Assembly (NCBI GenBank): GCA_963714875.1
Contig: CAVQQI010000011.1
Location: 682,001 to 746,000, forward strand
Length of the DNA: 64,000 nt
Source of the DNA: JBAOHV01 sp963714875
GTDB lineage: Bacteria > Actinomycetota > Acidimicrobiia > Acidimicrobiales > Microtrichaceae
Direction: 5' to 3'
Positions 63,851 through 64,000 of the stretch are shown one piece after another. How positions within the stretch are numbered: position 1 is the first letter of the stretch; every line of letters starts with the position of its first letter. A program made the position numbers and the translations under genes. A model generated the notes under the pieces. The model did not search any database, was not told where the DNA came from, and saw only the letters and a list, made by a program, of their open reading frames with translations.

Positions 63851-63957
63851 CGGGTGAGTCTACGGACCCTTGCAGGCCGAACCGGACAGCGGCGCGGCCG
63901 GGGGTGGATCCGCTGGCACACTGGTCCCGACCTGTACCCGAGCCGGGATCGGAAGCG

Positions 63958-64000
63958 ATGTCACGACACGACCAGTGGGGGGTGGCCGACGGGTGGTGGG
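63958..64000 (+). CDS. Start of a truncated gene at the window edge
   Basis: GGAAG at 63951 precedes ATG 63958, giving MSRHDQWGVADGWW before the window ends. W-G-[VI]-x-D-G-[YW] resembles the N-terminus of some actinobacterial amylomaltase-type glucanotransferases, but 14 residues are too few to assign a function. Confidence 0.35.
   Translation, partial: MSRHDQWGVADGWW

Overview
The window is high-GC DNA with strong G/C at third codon positions, frequent GTG starts and short or overlapping intergenic spacing. The pdtaR-polA-rpsA order (also seen in Mycobacterium tuberculosis), a Tad/Flp pilus operon and many lipoproteins with Thr-rich linkers point to an actinobacterium. An Acidimicrobiia-like lineage is my best guess, by inference only. 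No CRISPR array, prophage, insertion sequence or rRNA was seen; there is one tRNA-Val(CAC).

Layout. 0-2 kb: the end of a glycosyltransferase and a CrtO-type acyltransferase (a staphyloxanthin-like carotenoid tail), then a DsbA/FrnE oxidoreductase divergent from MsrB. 2-9 kb: surface proteins (six-repeat lipoprotein, endoglycoceramidase-like GH5 lipoprotein, beta-propeller lipoprotein) and a GAP/Sap membrane protein. 8.8-12.8 kb: a tight four-gene operon of P450, two SDRs and an E1/RfbH-like PLP dehydratase. 13-21.8 kb: OYE-family flavoenzyme plus MFS, UvrD-like helicase, a small palindrome-led gene, an LPG-synthase-like membrane protein with an embedded degenerate kinase, and an MDR dehydrogenase. 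21.8-26 kb: TetR plus a heterodimeric ABC exporter with its probable operator. 26-36 kb: DUF427, acyl-CoA dehydrogenase, then large secreted proteins and a poorly coding 2-kb stretch. 36-41.8 kb: tRNA, small proteins, VOC, DnaJ-membrane protein, MFS, murF. 41.9-49.3 kb: a coupled operon ddl - acyl reductase/HAD fusion - Zn dehydrogenase - LarA-like - PlsC-like. 49.3-57.4 kb: Tad operon cpaB-cpaE-cpaF-tadB-tadC, with a von Willebrand-like domain fused to TadB and no pilin in sight. 57.7-63.9 kb: rpsA, methyltransferase, polA, pdtaR.

A caveat dominates interpretation. About ten genes are split by frame breaks, and almost every one that I resolved is a single inserted base. Because the essential genes polA and rpsA are affected, I read these as uncorrected sequencing or assembly insertions rather than gene decay. 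Affected genes are listed below over their full reconstructed extent.

The most promising undescribed units are the P450-SDR-SDR-dehydratase operon, the ddl-reductase-LarA-like-PlsC operon with an unusual LarA homologue, and the vWA-TadB fusion.
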